Assembly: GCF_030499515.1 (NCBI RefSeq) | Contig: NZ_JASTWJ010000001.1 | Coordinates: 6,366,001-6,430,000, forward strand | DNA: 64,000 nt | Direction: 5' to 3' | From: Streptomyces sp. DT2A-34 | GTDB lineage: Bacteria; Actinomycetota; Actinomycetes; Streptomycetales; Streptomycetaceae | Shown here: piece after piece, positions 26,381 to 34,492 of the stretch | Position numbering within the stretch: position 1 is the first letter of the stretch | Layout of the letters: every line of letters begins with the position of its first letter | Notes under the pieces: model-generated | Databases searched by the model: none | What the model was told of the DNA's origin: nothing | What the model saw: only the letters and a program-made list of their open reading frames with translations | Translations under genes and position numbers: made by a program

Positions 26381-27225
26381 CTTGCGTATTCCTTCAGCAC
26401 TGTCTTGATCAATTGGATGGAGCGTTGAGGACTCAGGGCTGCGGCTCGCAGGCCGTCGAACGCCTTGGTGTACTCACGAACATGATGTTCGCCTTCCAGG
26501 TACACGGCGTCGGTGATGCCGTCCCGGTACACGATGTCCGGGTCTTCCTGGGCAGGGAAGCCCAACATGGTGAATGAGCCTGTGACCGGATACGTGCCTG
26601 CATCGAAGGGCAGGACCTGGAGGATCACGGTGGGCAAAGCGGCGGCTTCCAGGACACGTTCGAGCTGCTCTCGCATGATCGCCCGGTCTCCGATCACGTG
26701 GCGAAGAGCGCCTTCGTTCACGACGAACCAGGCATCCGGCGCGTCAGATCGCGTCAGCATGGTTTGGCGTTCCATGCGTACACGTACGGCCCTGTCGATG
26801 TCCTCGGCAGACATGTGTGCGCCGGTCGTGTGGAGCTCGCGCGCATAAGCGTCGATCTGCATGAGGCCGGGAATCAACTCGCACTGGTACTGGCGGATGG
26901 TCGAGGCGTCCTGCTCCAGCCCGATGTAGATGTTGAACCACTCGGGCACGCCGGCCCCGTGCACCTGCCACCAACCGCGTGTCTTGGCCTGCCGGGCAAG
27001 TGACTTGAGAAACTCACGCAGTTCGTCGCTGGTTCCGTAGAACCGGCACAGGGCGTCGATGTCGGACGGCTGTACGCGGCCGCTGCCGGTCTCCATGCGG
27101 TTGACCTTGGATCCGCTCCAGTCCAGAGCCTCGCCGACCTGGGCGCAGGTGAGCGCGCTCTTCTCGCGGAGCTTCTTCAGCTCGATCGAGAGACGACGAC
27201 GTCTTGCCGTCGGTGAACCGGCCAT
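26377..27225 (-). CDS. XRE family regulator with DUF5753 domain
   Basis: 282 residues. HTH: LKKLREKSALTCAQVGEALD, then WSGSKVNRMETGSGRVQPSD. The DUF5753 domain follows (YQCELIPGLMQIDAYARELH, MERQTMLTRSDAPDAWFVVN, EGALRHVIGDRAIMREQLER, DAVYLEGEHHVREYTKAFDG). Full length for the family, unlike the fragment at 24.8 kb. Coupled to DUF397; divergent from an HATPase gene. This trio is the standard Streptomyces arrangement (abaA/whiJ-like). Confidence 0.92.
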   Translation of the reverse strand: MAGSPTARRRRLSIELKKLREKSALTCAQVGEALDWSGSKVNRMETGSGRVQPSDIDALCRFYGTSDELREFLKSLARQAKTRGWWQVHGAGVPEWFNIYIGLEQDASTIRQYQCELIPGLMQIDAYARELHTTGAHMSAEDIDRAVRVRMERQTMLTRSDAPDAWFVVNEGALRHVIGDRAIMREQLERVLEAAALPTVILQVLPFDAGTYPVTGSFTMLGFPAQEDPDIVYRDGITDAVYLEGEHHVREYTKAFDGLRAAALSPQRSIQLIKTVLKEYAS

Positions 27226-27449
27226 CCCAACCCTCTTCCTGGTAGCGGGAGTTCAGTCTCGCGCCAAGGGGCGTGCTTGCCAATCACTCAGAAGTGGGAA
27301 TCCCGTTGTGCACATTGCACGACGGGATGCGCTCCGGCACGCTTGCCAGCAACGCGACTCACCGTGAGCGCTTGTGGCCCTCCGCTGACCATCCGGGACT
27401 GGCGGAATCGGCACGCTATGAGAGGGGTCTTGTGATTCAGGAAGCGTGT

Positions 27450-28094
27450 ATGTCACGAAAGTCGTGGGGCCTGGACTTCACGGCTGAACCCGAGGAAGTA
27501 GCCGCCCTGCGCCGCATCATGCGGCTGCACCTGGGGCTCTGGGGATTGCACGATGTCACCGACGGGGCCCAACTCTGCGTGAGCGAACTCGTGTCCAACG
27601 TCATCACGCATGTCGGCTACGGCACTCCGGCCATGCTCGCGGTCTCCATGAACGGCACATACCTGCGTATCGAAGTCCACGACCCCGACACCCGTGCCCT
27701 CCCCACCCTCATCGACGCAACTCTCGACTCCGAGGGTGGGCGCGGCATGGCTCTCGTCGACGCCCTCGCCGATCGCTGGGGTGTCCAGCTCTACCCCGAC
27801 CGGAAGGTCACCTGGTGCGAGCTGGCGACCGGGCTGACCTCCACGAACGGCCATGTCAGAACGCCGGGCGTGATGCGGGCCGAGGCGTTGCTTGACCTCT
27901 ACTTGGAGGCGAAGCTGCCCCGCGCGTCGAGTCCGAACAGGCTAAGTGCCGCCATGGCCGTGGAGGCGGTGATCGACGTAATCACAGACTTTCTTCACTG
28001 GCTTCGGGCGCATGGCTGCGACCCGGATGAAGTGCTCGACCGCGCTCAGACCCACTACGAGGCTGAAGTAAGCGTCACGGCCGACGTCATGTGA
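27450..28094 (+). CDS. HATPase (anti-sigma/RsbW-like) protein
   Basis: 214 residues. The GHKL-type ATPase N box is LCVSELVSNVITHVGYGTP, the G1 box region is VHDPDTRALPTLID, and G2 is EGGRGMALVDALADRWGVQL. The C-terminal 75 residues are a helical extension (LLDLYLEAKLPRASSPNRLS, HYEAEVSVTAD). Such stand-alone ATPases accompany XRE/DUF397 pairs in Streptomyces. ATG 27450 follows AGGAAG by 5 bases. Its end lies 4 bases from the convergent helicase stop. Confidence 0.88.
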   Translation: MSRKSWGLDFTAEPEEVAALRRIMRLHLGLWGLHDVTDGAQLCVSELVSNVITHVGYGTPAMLAVSMNGTYLRIEVHDPDTRALPTLIDATLDSEGGRGMALVDALADRWGVQLYPDRKVTWCELATGLTSTNGHVRTPGVMRAEALLDLYLEAKLPRASSPNRLSAAMAVEAVIDVITDFLHWLRAHGCDPDEVLDRAQTHYEAEVSVTADVM

Positions 28095-28098
28095 GACG

Positions 28099-31000
28099 TC
28101 ACCCGGCTGTGATGGCCGAGTACGTCCAGACATCCGCTGGGATCTCGTGCTTCAGCTCCCAGGTGATCGCCATTGGCTTACTGCCCGTGTGTCCTTTGTA
28201 CTCGGCCGGGCCGAGCAACATCCACGGCTGGGCTCCGCCGATATCCGTGGATTTGTAGCGGCGTACGAACAGCAGGACGTGGCTTCCTTCGCCGGCGTGA
28301 TGCTGGTAGCGCAGGCCGGTGGGGGAAGTGGCTGAGGTCTGGTTCTGGGACTCCCAGTGGAAGATGGTCTCGCTCTGAGCGTAGTCGTGATAGCGGGTCT
28401 GTGGGGAGAAGTCCTTCTCGTCCTTCTCGAGCGTGATGAGGAGAGCATCGGTTTTGATTGACGCACACCATTTCACGCCCTCGCGGAAGTCCCCCGGCAT
28501 GAAGCCGCCGATGGAGGACTGGCCAAGGGCGGGGAGGATTTCCTCGCGGCTGTACGAGGCGTGCACCGTCAGAGGGAGGCCGCTGGGACCACCGATTCCT
28601 CGCAGTGGGATCGGAACATGCTCGGTGTGGGCGAGGTTGTACGCCAGCACCTGGCGCAGCTCGCTGCGGAAGGCGTGCTGCTTGCGGAGAATCGCGAACC
28701 CAGCGTTATATGTCGCGAAGCCCTTGCGGGTGATGCCACCCAGGGGCCACAGCTGGAAGAAGAGCATGCGGGCGTAGGCCTGATCCTGCTCGTCGAGCTC
28801 GCTGTAGGGAGGTGCGTCGTCTTCCAGCATGCGCGTGTACGCCGCTACCCGCAGAGGGTCATCTACGTGGAGGAAGGCGGGGACGCGCTTGAGTAGCGCA
28901 GCTTCACCTTCCGGCGCCCCACCCTTCAACAGGCCAGAACGGCGAAGCAGCCCAGTCCATGAGTTGCCACTGCCTTTGTAGAGCTCCCTGACGTCACGCC
29001 CACTCTCATGGAGATAGCGGTCGAGCTGGGGCTCTGCGTAATCGGCTACCTCGCGCGCCAATGCCGTGACGTTGACCCCGATTTGTTCCTTGACATTGGC
29101 GATAATGATTTTCTTGGCCTTTTCCTCAAGGATGATCTCGCAGCCGGACGGAAGCTGCGGAAAGTCATGCTCAATGTGGTCCAGGAGCCTCTTGCGGGTC
29201 AGGTTCGTCAGAGCGCGGAACTGGTTCTCGAAGCGGAACTCCTTACGGTGTTGGCCGATGAAGTCCAGCACGGTCAGCACGGCCTTGTCCTCGGTACGGC
29301 GGAGACCACGGCCAAGCTGCTGAAGGAATACGGTCGCGCTGGAGGTGGGGCGCAGCAGGAGCAAGGTGTCGACGTCTGGGATGTCTAGGCCCTCGTTGAA
29401 GAGGTCGACCGAGAAGATGACCTGTAGCGCTCCCGACTTGAGGTCAGCGAGTGCCTGCTTACGTTGGTCGGCTGGCGTCTTGCCAGACAGAGCAACGGCG
29501 TTGAGGCCGGCTGTGCGGAAGGTATCCGCCATGAAGTGGGCGTGACTCACCGAGACGCAAAAGCCCAGCGCCCGCATGCTGTCCGGCTCGGCGATCTTCT
29601 CCTTGACAGCCTTCACCACCAACAGCGCACGCGTCGTGTTCCCGGACAACGCATCGCTCAGGGCGTTTGCATCGTACGTTCCTCGCTTCCACTCCACAGT
29701 GCTCAGGTCGGTGTTGTCGCTGATGCCGAAGTAGTGGAATGGGCTGAGGAGTTCGTTCTCCAGGGCCTCCCACAGTCGCATTTCAGCCGCGATCCGACCA
29801 CCGAAGAACTCGTCCTGGATGTTCTTGCCGTCCATACGCTCGGGCGTGGCGGTCAGGCCCACTAGTTCCAACGGCTCGAAGTGGTCGAGGATCTTCCGAT
29901 ACGTCGGTGAGGTTCCGTGGTGGAACTCGTCGATCACAATCACATCGAAGTGATCAGGGGCGAGTCGATCCAACGCCCGCGCGTTCAGCGACTGGACACT
30001 GGCGAAGACATGCGTCCAGCGTTCCGGGATCTCTCCGCTGTGGAGCGATTCGCCGAAGTTCGGGTCTACCAAGACGTCTTGGTACGTCCGCAGGGACTGC
30101 TGCAAGATCTCCTTGCGGTGGGCCACGAACAGCAGCCGCAGGTCTCGGCCATGCTTCTTACGCAACTGCTTGTAGTCGAGCGCAGCCATCACCGTCTTGC
30201 CGGTTCCCGTTGCTGCCACCAGCAGATTCCGGTGCCGGTCATGAACCTCACGCTCGACTTCCAGCCGCTCCAGCATGTCGCGCTGATGCGGATACGGTCG
30301 TACCTCAAGACCGGACAGCGTGATTCTGCGCTCTGCCGCGGCGGTTGAGGAGGTGCCTCCCGCGATCGCCAGCGCTTCCTGCAGGCGGCTGCCGTCAGCC
30401 TCCGGGTCGTACAACTCGAAAGACGGGTCACTCCAGTACGCCTCGAAGGTTGCCTCGAACTTCCGCAGCACGTCGGGCGTCGCGATGGAGGACAGCCGGA
30501 CGTTCCACTCCAAGCCATCGAGTAGTGCAGCCTTAGAAAGGTTGGAACTACCGACGTACGCCGTGTCGTAGCCGCTCTCACGACGGAACAGCCACGCCTT
30601 TGCGTGCAGTCGCGTTGACCGAGTCTCGTAGTTGACCTTGACCTCGGCGTTGAACTCCTGCACCAACCGATCTAGCGCGCGCCGTTCGGTTGCGCCGATA
30701 TATGTAGTGGTGATGACACGTATCGGCACGTGGCGTTCACGAGCTGCTGTCAAGGACTGCTCGATGATGCGCAGTCCGTGCCACTTCACAAAGGCGCAGA
30801 GCAGATCGACACGGTCAGCGGTGGCGAGTTCGGCACGCAACTCGAAGCCCAGGCTGGGGTCTTCCGGTGAGTTGGTGATGAGAGCTGTGTCGGAGAGCGG
30901 GATACCTGGGCGTACGGCGAAGACTCCGGGAGCCTCCTGCCGTGTCAGCGCAAGGAGTTGGCGAGGGCCGTCGGCCACCAGGTCCACCCACTCCTGGGCA

Positions 31001-31293
31001 CCTTCGAGGGTGCTGACGGACTCCAGGATGTGGTTGGCCGCGTATACCCGCTCGTCGGTTGGGAGGCCCAACAGCACGCGCCTTACTGTCCGTGCGACGT
31101 GCCTCGCCAGGACGTGAGGAACTGATTCAGCTCCAACCGAGTCACTGATGGGATGCCAACCGAGGTCTGAGAGCTCCTTCAACTTCTGCTCACATCGCAG
31201 TGTGATGAGCTCCTCATACACGCCCGCGACAGGCTGTGACAGATCCCCTGGCTGGGTCACGCTGGGCCACCTCGATCGCTCTCTTGCCACCAC
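28099..31293 (-). CDS. PLD nuclease-SF2 helicase-DUF3427 protein
   Basis: 1,064 residues. Order: an N-terminal helical region; a phospholipase-D-type nuclease domain (about 150-290) with STRLHAKAWLFRRES and AYVGSSNLSKAAL, giving H-x-K...G-S-x-N; an SF2 helicase with motif I LLVAATGTGKT (about 357-367), motif II VIVIDEFHHG (about 453) and motif III GLTATPERMDG; a second RecA lobe with VIFSVDLFNEGLDIPDVDTL and FLQQLGRGLRR; then a long C-terminal DUF3427 region. All helicase motifs look intact. The family sits near restriction and defence genes in many bacteria. It is divergent from an SRA-HNH nuclease gene here. GTG 31293 is the likely start. DNA processing in defence is inferred. Confidence 0.9.
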   Translation of the reverse strand: MVARERSRWPSVTQPGDLSQPVAGVYEELITLRCEQKLKELSDLGWHPISDSVGAESVPHVLARHVARTVRRVLLGLPTDERVYAANHILESVSTLEGAQEWVDLVADGPRQLLALTRQEAPGVFAVRPGIPLSDTALITNSPEDPSLGFELRAELATADRVDLLCAFVKWHGLRIIEQSLTAARERHVPIRVITTTYIGATERRALDRLVQEFNAEVKVNYETRSTRLHAKAWLFRRESGYDTAYVGSSNLSKAALLDGLEWNVRLSSIATPDVLRKFEATFEAYWSDPSFELYDPEADGSRLQEALAIAGGTSSTAAAERRITLSGLEVRPYPHQRDMLERLEVEREVHDRHRNLLVAATGTGKTVMAALDYKQLRKKHGRDLRLLFVAHRKEILQQSLRTYQDVLVDPNFGESLHSGEIPERWTHVFASVQSLNARALDRLAPDHFDVIVIDEFHHGTSPTYRKILDHFEPLELVGLTATPERMDGKNIQDEFFGGRIAAEMRLWEALENELLSPFHYFGISDNTDLSTVEWKRGTYDANALSDALSGNTTRALLVVKAVKEKIAEPDSMRALGFCVSVSHAHFMADTFRTAGLNAVALSGKTPADQRKQALADLKSGALQVIFSVDLFNEGLDIPDVDTLLLLRPTSSATVFLQQLGRGLRRTEDKAVLTVLDFIGQHRKEFRFENQFRALTNLTRKRLLDHIEHDFPQLPSGCEIILEEKAKKIIIANVKEQIGVNVTALAREVADYAEPQLDRYLHESGRDVRELYKGSGNSWTGLLRRSGLLKGGAPEGEAALLKRVPAFLHVDDPLRVAAYTRMLEDDAPPYSELDEQDQAYARMLFFQLWPLGGITRKGFATYNAGFAILRKQHAFRSELRQVLAYNLAHTEHVPIPLRGIGGPSGLPLTVHASYSREEILPALGQSSIGGFMPGDFREGVKWCASIKTDALLITLEKDEKDFSPQTRYHDYAQSETIFHWESQNQTSATSPTGLRYQHHAGEGSHVLLFVRRYKSTDIGGAQPWMLLGPAEYKGHTGSKPMAITWELKHEIPADVWTYSAITAG

Positions 31294-31395
31294 GCCCAGT
31301 TGTAACAGACGTCACTGGCAAGTCCTCTGGGTTGGAGGCGATCAGAGGTGGGTGAGTCGATCAACTATCGATTCTGAAGTGACAGAAGTGATCAA

Positions 31396-31401
31396 TAGGA
31401 T
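31396..31401 (+). promoter_or_regulatory. -10 element of the SRA-HNH gene
   Basis: TAGGAT fits TAnnnT and lies 13 bases before ATG 31415, which has no good Shine-Dalgarno sequence. The transcript would have a leader of only a few bases. Confidence 0.4.
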
Positions 31402-31414
31402 CCAGTATGCCGCT

Positions 31415-32455
31415 ATGGGAGAGCGAAGGATCGGTCACATAGAAGGCATCGCCCCAGGTGCGGAGTACCACCGCCGGATACCCCTGCAGCGGGCCAAGCT
31501 GCATGGAGACAATCAGAGGGGGATCTCTTGGCTTGCGGACCCGGACGACGGTAGCGATGTCGCTGACGCCATCGTCCTGCACGGCGGATACGAAGACGAT
31601 GAGGACCACTGGACCTGGGTTCGGTACACGGGCGCCTCGCGCGATGCCGACAAGTACAAGGCGAATGGGGTTACAAAGCTCCTAGCCAGTCAATCATGGT
31701 CATACCAAGACAATGCAGCTCTGAAGCGGAGCTATGAGAGAGGGCACCCTATTCGGATCATTCGTGGTTGGAAGGGTGACCCGCGGTACTCTCCAATTGA
31801 TTGCTACAGGTACGACGGTCTGTACGAGATCACGGAGATCCGTACGGCGATATCGAAGTCGCCCGCACCAGATGGCACGCCTATCGAGATCTGCCAGTTT
31901 GACCTGAAGCGTCTCCCTGACAAACTCCAAGATCCGACCTCGGTGGAACGTCAGATCTCTGACCTGCTGGAGCGGCAGGAAGAGTTGCAGCCAGAAGAGC
32001 TGGAGCCCCTGGAGGATGAGCTCGAAGAGGGGGCGGAGGAAGAGCTCCTACGGGAGGAGAAATTCCCTGAGACGCGTTCTGCGCGAGTGCAGCGTCTGGT
32101 GCGCGACGCTGCAGTGATAAGGAACGTGAAGGCGCTCTACGACGGAGAATGTCAGGTGTGTAGCCTGCGTCTGCTGGGTCCGGATGAGAAGCCCTACAGC
32201 GAGGGTGCACACATCCGTCCACTCGGTAAGCCGCATCGAGGCCCGGATGTGGAACCGAACGTCCTGTGCCTGTGCCCGAACTGCCATGTGCGGCTCGATA
32301 TTGGGGCCATCGTCATTGAGGACGATTGGTCGATCGTGGTGCGCGCGGGAGCGCTTGGCGGAAACGTTCGGCCAAAACTCAAGAGGCATCGGAAGCACAA
32401 GATCCACCTGGACTACATCCGCTATCACCGCCAGCGGTGGCAAGGGAAAGCTTGA
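31415..32455 (+). CDS. SRA (YDG) domain-HNH endonuclease, likely modification-dependent
   Basis: 346 residues. An N-terminal SRA/YDG domain (RRIGHIEGIAPGAEYHRRIP, ADAIVLHGGYEDDEDHW, TGASRDADKYKANGV, LKRSYERGHPIRIIRGWK, YRYDGLYEIT) reads modified cytosine in its family. An acidic linker (ELQPEELEPLEDELEEGAEE) joins a C-terminal HNH with CQVCSLRLLGPDEKPYSEGA, HIRPLGKPHRGPDVEPNVLC and PNCHVRLD, i.e. paired CxxC zinc ligands and His. The plan matches Streptomyces 5-methylcytosine-dependent SRA-HNH nucleases (Sco5333 type). Codon use is clearly less GC-rich than its neighbours, suggesting recent transfer. Restriction of methylated incoming DNA is inferred. Confidence 0.9.
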   Translation: MGERRIGHIEGIAPGAEYHRRIPLQRAKLHGDNQRGISWLADPDDGSDVADAIVLHGGYEDDEDHWTWVRYTGASRDADKYKANGVTKLLASQSWSYQDNAALKRSYERGHPIRIIRGWKGDPRYSPIDCYRYDGLYEITEIRTAISKSPAPDGTPIEICQFDLKRLPDKLQDPTSVERQISDLLERQEELQPEELEPLEDELEEGAEEELLREEKFPETRSARVQRLVRDAAVIRNVKALYDGECQVCSLRLLGPDEKPYSEGAHIRPLGKPHRGPDVEPNVLCLCPNCHVRLDIGAIVIEDDWSIVVRAGALGGNVRPKLKRHRKHKIHLDYIRYHRQRWQGKA

Positions 32456-32953
32456 CCCCAGCATGGAGTGAGGCCGCAGCCGCGGCCGCTGCAAGGCGGC
32501 CAAGTCACAGCCCGCCTCCGTTCAGCGTGCCGGACGGAGTTCCCCCGTACCGTTGGGGCCGCCCGCTTCTCTGGGCAGTGTCGTGCTTCCGCGGGTCGCG
32601 TCAAGGGCGCTTCACTCCGCTGCGCTGCGTTCCGCGTCGGCTGCACCGATGGCCCTCCGGGCCACCCTTGACCCGGCCCGCTCCAGCACGGGGGAGAAGC
32701 GAGCGGGCGCCCGGAAAGGTGGGTGGCCCAGGTTGGTTGCGGTGGGGTTGGCTGCATGGCCTGCCAGCCAACGCCCCACCCGTCTATCGCGAGTGAGGAC
32801 CGCGCGGCCTACGCGCGACAGCCCCAGCGCGTGCATCGGGGGGCGGCGTCGAGCCGCCTCCGCTCAGCGGTATGCGCAGGGGGCCCAGGGGTGTGAGAGG
32901 GGTGTGAGTCCAGGCCGCGGCGGCGTTGAGTCATCAGGAGGCCGGTTGGGGCG
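32456..32953. other. 498-base stretch without a recognisable gene
   Basis: No frame shows a known domain or convincing codon bias. It is rich in short inverted and direct repeats. A segment at about 32,492-32,514 (gcggccaagtcacagcccgc) nearly repeats the 3' coding end of the next gene at 33,031-33,052 (gcggccaagccacggcccgc). It may be the scar of an insertion or deletion at the edge of the accessory region. Confidence 0.5.
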
Positions 32954-33975
32954 TCAGACCTGCGACTCCGCCCCGTGGCATCCTCCGTAAGCCTGTCCCG
33001 ACCCACACCAACACCCAGCCCCCCGCTGCGGCGGCCAAGCCACGGCCCGCCCGCGCGCCGCCAGCGTCGTCGCGTACTGCGGCAGCAGGGTCGTGTCCTC
33101 CGGTGAGGCGCCCTCCGAGGCGGCGAAGGCCTCGTACGAAGGAACCGTCCCTGTCACGATCCCCAGGTTCGGGGTGCCGGAGGAGGACAGCTCCCGGAGC
33201 GAGGCCTCTATCGTCGTCAGGTGCTCCCCGTGAGAGGGGTACTCCACCGCCAGCGACGGATACGCGGCCACCAGCTCCGCCAGCTCATCCGCCGTCCAGT
33301 GCAGTACCGCTACAGGGAAGGGGCGGGACAGCGCCTCCCGGTACGCGCCCAGTTCCGCTCGTAGCCGGGAGATCTCCGCCTCCAGTTCCGCCGGGTTCTC
33401 CGAGCCGAGGGACCAGACGCGCTTCGGGTCGTGGAGTTCGTCCAGGGAGATCGGCATCGAGTGGAGGGTGTCCGCCAGGGTGTCCCACTCGTCGTGGGCC
33501 AGGCCCAGCATGCGGCGTACGCGATGGCGGCCGAACATCAGCGGATGCGTGGAGTACGGGGGCTCCGGTACGTCCGTGAGGAGCAGGCGGGCTCCCTCCG
33601 TGAACGTCTCCTGCGCCTGCTCCAGCTCGTCGTGCGACTCCAGGGCCTCCGCGACGATCACCCACGGGGCCGGGTCCCGGGGGAGGCCGCTCGGACGCCC
33701 TCGATGATCGCTCTCGCCTCCGCCTCGTGGCCGTACTCCCAGAGGTTCGATGCCTTGAGGGCTCGTACCAGGTGGGGGTTCTCCAGGCCGGTCGGCGAGG
33801 ACAGCAGGCGGTCGTAGAGCGCGGTCGCGGCGGGGCGGTCGCCGGACAGTTCCAGGTGGGCCGCGGCCTGGAGGAGCAGGGCTTCGGCGTCCTCGGGGTA
33901 GAGGCCGGCGGTTCGTTCCAGGCGTGCCGCTTCGGCGGTGTGGTCGACGTTTTCGGCAGGCGTGTCGGGGCGCAT
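32954..33975 (-). pseudogene. SEC-C motif protein with TPR-like region, single-base frameshift
   Basis: The N-terminal part (ENVDHTAEAARLERTAGLYP, YDRLLSSPTGLENPHLVRAL, EARAIIEGVRAASP) is TPR-like. After a CCCCCGGG run near 33,680 it resumes in another frame (DPAPWVIVAEALESHDELEQ) and runs on through LAHDEWDTLADTLHSMPISL and HWTADELAELVAAYPSLAVE. It ends with WPPQRGAGCWCGSGQAYGGC-HG, a SEC-C zinc motif. Restoring one base gives about 340 residues. ATG 33975 is chosen because a TACCGT -10 lies 7 bases upstream, fitting a leaderless message. Role unknown. Either a sequencing error or a young pseudogene. Confidence 0.78.
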
Positions 33976-34068
33976 GGGGGACACGGTACTGCCCAGGGAT
34001 GGCGGTGCGGAGAACGGAGGGGGGAACAGGGTGCAGATATTGCCTGGTCGAGGCGGCGCCGACCTCGG

Positions 34069-34482
34069 TCACGCTTTCGCCAGGCACAGCAGCACCAGGA
34101 ACGGGACCGGGATCAGCGTCGCCATGGCCAGCCATCTGCCCGGACGGGCGTCGCCGCGGGCGCGGGGGCCCAGGACGTCCACCGCCAGCAGCAGGATCAG
34201 CAGCAGGGCCCCGGTCAGTGCGAGCAGGAACATCATCACGGGTGCGTGATCGAGCGTGTGGTAGTCGCAGTTCGACATGTCCGGCCGGGTCGCGAAGGCG
34301 TCGCAGCTCAGCGGCGCGTACTCGGTCCACAGCCAGTACGTCAGGTAGAGCGGGAGGATCGCGGGCACGCCGAGGGCCAGGTTCGCCAGGGCGGGCGCCA
34401 GCAGGCCGTGCCGGAGCAGGCCGTGCCGGCGCCCGCGCTCGTCCTCGTCGTCGGCGTTCACTTCTACGACCGGTCGCGTCAC
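34069..34482 (-). CDS. Hypothetical membrane protein
   Basis: 137 residues with three hydrophobic spans (ALGVPAILPLYLTYWLW, PVMMFLLALTGALLLILLLA, WLAMATLIPVPFLVLLCLA). An extracytoplasmic loop has two Cys (PLSCDAFATRPDMSNCDYHT). The N terminus is hydrophilic and acidic. GTG 34482 is assumed; it lies 10 bases downstream of the GH30 stop on the same strand, so co-transcription is possible. No family recognised. Confidence 0.68.
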   Translation of the reverse strand: MTRPVVEVNADDEDERGRRHGLLRHGLLAPALANLALGVPAILPLYLTYWLWTEYAPLSCDAFATRPDMSNCDYHTLDHAPVMMFLLALTGALLLILLLAVDVLGPRARGDARPGRWLAMATLIPVPFLVLLCLAKA

Positions 34483-34492
34483 ACCCGTCGCG

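Noticed and set aside
24700..33000. Complete prophage or integrative conjugative element
   Set aside because: No integrase, replication, transfer or structural genes were seen. Only accessory and defence-like genes and fragments are present, and the tRNA arrays are 20 kb away.
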